Below are positions 60,701-64,000 of a DNA stretch of 64,000 nucleotides, one piece after another. Made by a program: the position numbers and the translations under genes. The notes under the pieces are model-generated. The model ran no database searches. It had not been told where the DNA came from and worked only from the letters and a program-made list of their open reading frames with translations. Numbering within the stretch: position 1 is the stretch's first letter; every line of letters starts with the position of its first letter. Origin of the DNA: Bacteriovoracaceae bacterium (lineage in GTDB: Bacteria > Bdellovibrionota > Bacteriovoracia > Bacteriovoracales > Bacteriovoracaceae); contig JANJTC010000005.1 of the NCBI GenBank assembly GCA_024711325.1, positions 62,001 to 126,000 of the forward strand, written 5' to 3'.

Positions 60701-63700
60701 GATTGTCCAACCGATAATGTGACGTTTGCACTAGAAGTTCCAAGTCCATTTTCAACAGTGATGGTGTAAACGACAGAGCTTGAATCACTCGGCGGTGTTC
60801 CTGAGATTACACAAGTGGTGCCATTGATGCTTGCCCAGCCTGGAAGACCTGGAGTTGCGGTACAAGAAATGATATTGGAACCATTATCATTTAATGTGGT
60901 TGGACTGACTGTCATTAACGCTCCGGCGGTTCCATTGGTGCCTGAAGCTCCGGCATAACTAATTGTTGGAACAGTTGAATTCACAGACAGAGTTACAGGA
61001 GCGGCAGCGGAAGTTCCGGAAGAGTTGGTAGCGGTGATATTAAAAGTAGTCGCTGCGAGATAACCAGTTGGTGTTCCTGAGATCACACAGGTCGTCCCAT
61101 TAATGATGAGTCCGCTTGGCAGTGATGGAGTTGAAGTACAGTTACTGATCGCTGATCCATTCTGATTCAAACTTGTCGGGGCTACATTCATGGCAACACC
61201 GATGTTACCAGTGGTTCCAGCAGCTCCTGAGTAGCTAAGATCGGGTACAGTATTTCCGACAGAGAGAGTAACAGGTGAAGTGGTCGAACCAATTCCGTTA
61301 ATCACAGTAATATTGAAAACGGTTGGTGGTAAATTGGCATCCGGAAATCCGGTAATGGCACAAGTTGTAGCATTAAGTGAGGCCCATGTCGGTAACATTG
61401 GTGAACTGGTACAACCACTTATAGCGGAACCGTTGGCCGTTAAGACTGTCGGATTCACTGTCATCATGAGACCATAAGTTCCGTTAGTTCCAGCAGCTCC
61501 GGCATAACTTAAAGTTGGTGCAGCTGAATTAATTGCTAATGCAAAATTGGCACTTAATGAGACACCAACACTATTTTTTGCTGAAGCGGAGTAATTAGTA
61601 TTCGCCTGGAATTGATCTGGGGTACCTGTGATTTCACAAGTGGCATGATTAATTATTGCCCAGGCAGGTAAAGTAGGAGAAATAATACATTCAGTGACTG
61701 TGGCACCGTTTGCGACTAATGAGGTCGGTGTAATGGTAACAGGTGTCCCCATATTTGCAGTGATCGCAGCACCACCATAACTAATTTCGGGAATAGCAGG
61801 ATTTACTGTTAAAACCACTGTGGTTGTATTTGAGCCAGCAGGGTTCGTGGCGGTGATATTATAAGTGGTTGCTGCCAGTGAATCAGTAGGTGTACCAGAA
61901 ATCACACAAGTATTAGGATGGATACTGGCCCATACAGGAAGGCCTGGAGAAGCAGTACAACCACCAATGGCCGCACCGTTATCATTTAAAGTGGTAGGAG
62001 TCACACTTAAGGCCGTTTTGATTCCGATTGTGGTTCCTGCAGCTCCCGCATAACTAATTTGTGGTGCTGAAGCCCCTACACTTAATGTTACGTTGGCATT
62101 AGTTGTACCGGCAGAATTGGTAACAGAAATGGTATAGATAGAAGCAACAGTTACGACACTTGGAGTACCTGTGATCGCGCAGTTCGAAGGATTGAGCGAT
62201 AATCCGGTTGGAAGAGCTGGCGAAGTCGTACAGTTCGTGATGTTGGCACCGTTATCATTTAATGTCGAAGGAGACACCGACATAGGAACGCCGATATTTC
62301 CATTGGTGCCAAGAGAAGCATCATAACTTAAAGTTGGAGCTGTTGCATTTATAGTAAGAGTTACGTATGCACCATTTGAAGGTCCAACGGAGTTAGTCGC
62401 AGTCACAATGTAGTTAGTTGCGGCCTTCGTTACAGTTGGAGTTCCCGAGATCACACAAGTGGTATTATTGAGTGATAAACCAGTTGGAAGAGCTGGCGTC
62501 ACTGTACAAGATTGAATGGGGTCTCCATTATCATTCAGAGTTGTTGGAGTCACAGTCATGGCTTGATTGATACCGGCCGTCGTTCCTGTGGCGCCAGCAT
62601 AACTGATGACTGGAACCGCTTGATCCACTGAAATCGTGACCGGCGTCGATATTGAATCACCAATATTATTCTTAGCGGTAATGTTAAAGGTTGTTGCCGG
62701 TAGAGCGCCAGATGGCGTTCCGGTAATCACGCAAGTATTAATATCAAGTGATAGCCATGCAGGAAGAGCAGGTGAGGACGTACAGCCATTGATAGGATCA
62801 CCATTAGCGATGAGTGTGGTAGGAGTCACAGTCATTGGGACTCCGATATCTCCACTAACCGAGGCTCCGGCATAACTGATCACCGGCACTTCAGCATTAA
62901 CCGTAAGTGTAAGGGCCGCTCCAGTGGAAAATCCCACTGAGTTTTCGGCGGTAATCGTATAAGTCGTCGTTGGAAGAGATGCATTGGGAGTACCAGTGAG
63001 CGTACAAGTTGCAGCATCGAGTGTTATCCAAGCCGGCAGAGCAGGTGAAGCAGTACATGACATGAGATTTTCGCCAAACTTTTCCAGTGTGGTTGGAATG
63101 ACATTCAAACTACCAGTATAATTAATCGTCGTTCCCGTTGAACCCGAATAGCTCAGAACCGGTACCTGTTGGCCGGCCGTAAGAAGTAAGTTATAGGAAG
63201 CGGAACCAATAGAGTTGGTGACAGTGATTAAGTGGGCCGCTTTATAATTTCCTGGAGGCGTACCTGTGATTACACAAGTTGTTGCATTGATGCTTGCCCA
63301 ACCAGGAAGAATCGGATCGGCGGTACAAGCTTGAATGACACTTCCCTGATCATTTAAAATGGTTGGTGTAACAGTCATTGGAGAGCCAATCGTTTCACCA
63401 TGAGCATCAGCTCCGGAGTAACTGAGTAGCGGAGCTGAAGCCGCAACACTGATAGTTACAGTGGCATCTGTAAAATTACCTGAACTGTTAGTTGCCTTAA
63501 TCGTGTAGATCGTTGCCATGGAAGCTTCGTCAGGAGTTCCAGTAATCGAACAGTTGGTTGGACTTAAAGTGGCCCATAAAGGAAGTGCCGGAGTGCTGGT
63601 ACAGCTGACGATGGCAATTCCGTTGTCATTAAAAGCTGATGGTGTGACGTTCATCGGAACGCCAAAAGTTCCATTTGTTCCGAGAGAACCTACATAACTA

Positions 63701-64000
63701 AGTGTTGGTGCATCTGAATCTACGGAGAGTGTAACTTGAGCTACTGCTGATGAGCCCATTGGGTTAACAGCGGTAATTGAATATGTGGTTGTCGGTAGTG
63801 GCGCGTCCGGTGTACCTGAGATAACACAATTTGAAGAATTTAAATTTGCCCACAGAGGTAATGCCGGCGTCACATTACATTGTGTGAGGGCCGCCCCACC
63901 ATTATTAAAAGTCGATGGTGTCACTAACATCGCTCCACCAATACCGCCGTTAGTTCCGGTTGAACCTACATAACTTAAAGTCGGTGCCTTGGCCCCAACA
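57688..64000 (-). CDS. Giant repeat surface protein with C-terminal FGE-sulfatase-like domain, 5' end off window
   Basis: At least 2100 residues; the frame is open to the right edge, so the N-terminus is missing. It carries 20 tandem repeats of about 91 residues (putative-Ig / He_PIG-like) with pattern LSYxGxxGTxxxxGxxMxVxPTxLNxNG, a Cys in xxCTxTPxLPxW, a second Cys in TCxITGTP and ATxYxITATNSxG. The two Cys of each repeat are conserved, so a disulfide per repeat is plausible. The last 270 residues begin CPDGFVEVPAW and contain DRFCVMQYEAK, DLISNQEWMSIAR, AANAWEWVDWN and GFRCVF, the layout of formylglycine-generating-enzyme-like domains, probably in a binding role. Confidence 0.88.
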   Translation of the reverse strand, partial: VGAKAPTLSYVGSTGTNGGIGGAMLVTPSTFNNGGAALTQCNVTPALPLWANLNSSNCVISGTPDAPLPTTTYSITAVNPMGSSAVAQVTLSVDSDAPTLSYVGSLGTNGTFGVPMNVTPSAFNDNGIAIVSCTSTPALPLWATLSPTNCSITGTPDEASMATIYTIKATNSSGNFTDATVTISVAASAPLLSYSGADAHGETIGSPMTVTPTILNDQGSVIQACTADPILPGWASINATTCVITGTPPGNYKAAHLITVTNSIGSASYNLLLTAGQQVPVLSYSGSTGTTINYTGSLNVIPTTLEKFGENLMSCTASPALPAWITLDAATCTLTGTPNASLPTTTYTITAENSVGFSTGAALTLTVNAEVPVISYAGASVSGDIGVPMTVTPTTLIANGDPINGCTSSPALPAWLSLDINTCVITGTPSGALPATTFNITAKNNIGDSISTPVTISVDQAVPVISYAGATGTTAGINQAMTVTPTTLNDNGDPIQSCTVTPALPTGLSLNNTTCVISGTPTVTKAATNYIVTATNSVGPSNGAYVTLTINATAPTLSYDASLGTNGNIGVPMSVSPSTLNDNGANITNCTTSPALPTGLSLNPSNCAITGTPSVVTVASIYTISVTNSAGTTNANVTLSVGASAPQISYAGAAGTTIGIKTALSVTPTTLNDNGAAIGGCTASPGLPVWASIHPNTCVISGTPTDSLAATTYNITATNPAGSNTTTVVLTVNPAIPEISYGGAAITANMGTPVTITPTSLVANGATVTECIISPTLPAWAIINHATCEITGTPDQFQANTNYSASAKNSVGVSLSANFALAINSAAPTLSYAGAAGTNGTYGLMMTVNPTVLTANGSAISGCTSSPMLPTWASLNATTCAITGFPDANLPPTVFNITVINGIGSTTSPVTLSVGNTVPDLSYSGAAGTTGNIGVAMNVAPTSLNQNGSAISNCTSTPSLPSGLIINGTTCVISGTPTGYLAATTFNITATNSSGTSAAAPVTLSVNSTVPTISYAGASGTNGTAGALMTVSPTTLNDNGSNIISCTATPGLPGWASINGTTCVISGTPPSDSSSVVYTITVENGLGTSSANVTLSVGQSVPDLSYVGSLGTNAVFGAPVTIQPTTLNTNGSSLVSCTPTPSLPLWATLNQGTCTITGTPDTVQPATIYSIVAKNATGDSAAADVTISVSASAPELSYTGAAGTNGDIGFPMTVNPTLLNDHGAAIDSCTISPALPLWASINATTCVISGTPDANLPATTYNVTVGNNVGSFVASVTLSAGVAVPNLSYAGAAGTTVEIDTAMLVTPTTLETNGSAISQCTATPGLPLWATLNQTTCEISGVPDAQMSATTYSIVAKNASGDSAAASVTLTVTAGVPVLSYVGSPSSGIFGVPLTITPMSLDNKGSPITNCLVTPGLPLWATLNPNTCEITGTPDDVMMATIFTVQAYNSAGASAGADVTITISASAPQISYAGATGTSGQIGVAMTITPTTLNGNGAAISACTSTPLLPTGLVIDANTCVISGTPTANQAATEYTITATNNEGQGTSTVSINVGETPPTLSYIGSTGTTINYNQNLNVVPTTLNENGATITNCQVVSTPAPPAWMTLDPITCVFSGIASETVDEIYTVVATNNAGNSDPAYVAIKVIGDVPELDYGAPNITVSVGTTINPTIDPIVFNFNGAAVLSCVSTPALADGLSIDQQTCIISGAPNVVLNNQVYSIVATNSEGPSDPAIVTITATADKPTLDYTGSKGFPGYINSAMTGLPAILKDNGSPITLCEVTPGLPTWATLNTLTCEITGIPDALMAPEVFTVTVTNSVGFTTANVTLEVKTCPDGFVEVPAWDDTATVPGAPVVNDRFCVMQYEAKKVGIEEKAVSQPADAPWTQITIGDAQAKCADLGYANQNHFDLISNQEWMSIARQVEAHLPNWLDDGVQRMLPTGNSNGNSTTPPKQVSDPLDPYTDTNDSAAEAIGQGKEQKRTLELANGTVIWDMAANAWEWVDWNKNTLGLDSPPVCEPANIAEEINEVIVANCPGWSEADYMPADPLLDSANGVGFFQGEAISVQMNRGGDPEEGGGIFTVGRENDLNIADPLVGFRCVFRP
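58500..64000 (-). repeat. Tandem protein-coding repeat, unit about 273 bases, 20 copies in window
   Basis: Each copy encodes one putative-Ig unit. The copies are diverged in DNA, but ordered motifs (AACTTTA for the LSY start, the ACACAAGT stretch for the TCxI Cys) recur with a period near 273 bases. The array continues beyond the window. Copies nearest the C-terminal domain (GAPNITV, GSKGFPG) are the most divergent. Confidence 0.85.

Noticed and set aside
57900..63980. Many open frames on the plus strand across the giant repeat gene
   Set aside because: They are antisense shadows of the repeat: each recurs with the 273-base period, has no ribosome site and encodes a Val/Pro/Ala-rich product repeated in every copy.
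58500..64000. Possible CRISPR or satellite array because of regular repetition
   Set aside because: The unit is about 273 bases, diverged, in frame and codes for a folded repeat; there are no short direct repeats with spacers.

Overview
The window is dense bacterial DNA with a fairly low GC content. Genes are short-spaced on both strands, and many neighbours overlap by 1 to 40 bases. The lineage is inferred, not proven. Many secreted or lipoprotein products, a CrtY-type lycopene cyclase, glycine-rich RRM proteins, a periplasmic trehalase and huge putative-Ig surface proteins would fit a Bdellovibrionota / Bacteriovoracia-like bacterium. No rRNA or ribosomal protein marker is present to confirm this.

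Layout. 1-5.5 kb: a partial coiled-coil protein, aroB-aroA (shikimate pathway), then secreted proteins including a FecR-domain protein. 5.5-12.3 kb: a Thr/Ser/Glu-rich secreted protein, a YkgJ-type cysteine-cluster protein with an RND/MMPL exporter, a secreted HExxH protease and a chemoreceptor. 12.3-14.2 kb: an AT-rich accessory islet (higBA toxin-antitoxin, a frameshifted gene, a lipoprotein) lying against the 3' end of a CAU tRNA. 14.4-21.8 kb: housekeeping genes (dapF, tlyA, apt, sirtuin, asnB), an orphan lycopene cyclase and an outer-membrane barrel protein. 21.9-31.2 kb: a transglutaminase/TPR giant, a two-propeller (TolB-like plus Kelch) protein, an MFS transporter, CorA, an HD hydrolase and two paralogous RNA-binding proteins. 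31.4-36.1 kb: an MBL hydrolase, then an MBL exonuclease coupled to an XPD-like iron-sulfur helicase that carries an N-terminal PD-(D/E)XK nuclease domain.

36.2-46.0 kb is the most unusual part. Two convergent, tightly overlapping operons encode three Rieske oxygenases, a plant-type ferredoxin, two diiron proteins (one ferritin-like, one AurF-like), a membrane fatty-acid hydroxylase/sterol desaturase-family enzyme, an SDR, two predicted acyltransferases and a GH3-type acyl-acid-amido synthetase. Together they look like an uncharacterised oxidative biosynthetic cluster, perhaps making a heavily oxygenated, N-acylated or amidated small molecule or lipid. Each operon begins with a paralogous Rieske enzyme.

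46-64 kb: secreted proteins, HutD-like and NUDIX proteins, a phosphate-porin-like barrel, a GH84 family O-GlcNAcase-like enzyme, ThpR, a PepSY protein, a CaCA antiporter, a GH37 trehalase with an EF-hand, and the 3' end of a giant gene. That gene encodes at least 20 tandem repeats of about 91 residues (putative-Ig type) followed by a formylglycine-generating-enzyme-like domain, and it runs off the right edge. Small-scale structure includes good intrinsic terminators, a REP-like palindrome family, a likely HigA operator and several genes whose predicted promoter leaves almost no 5' leader.
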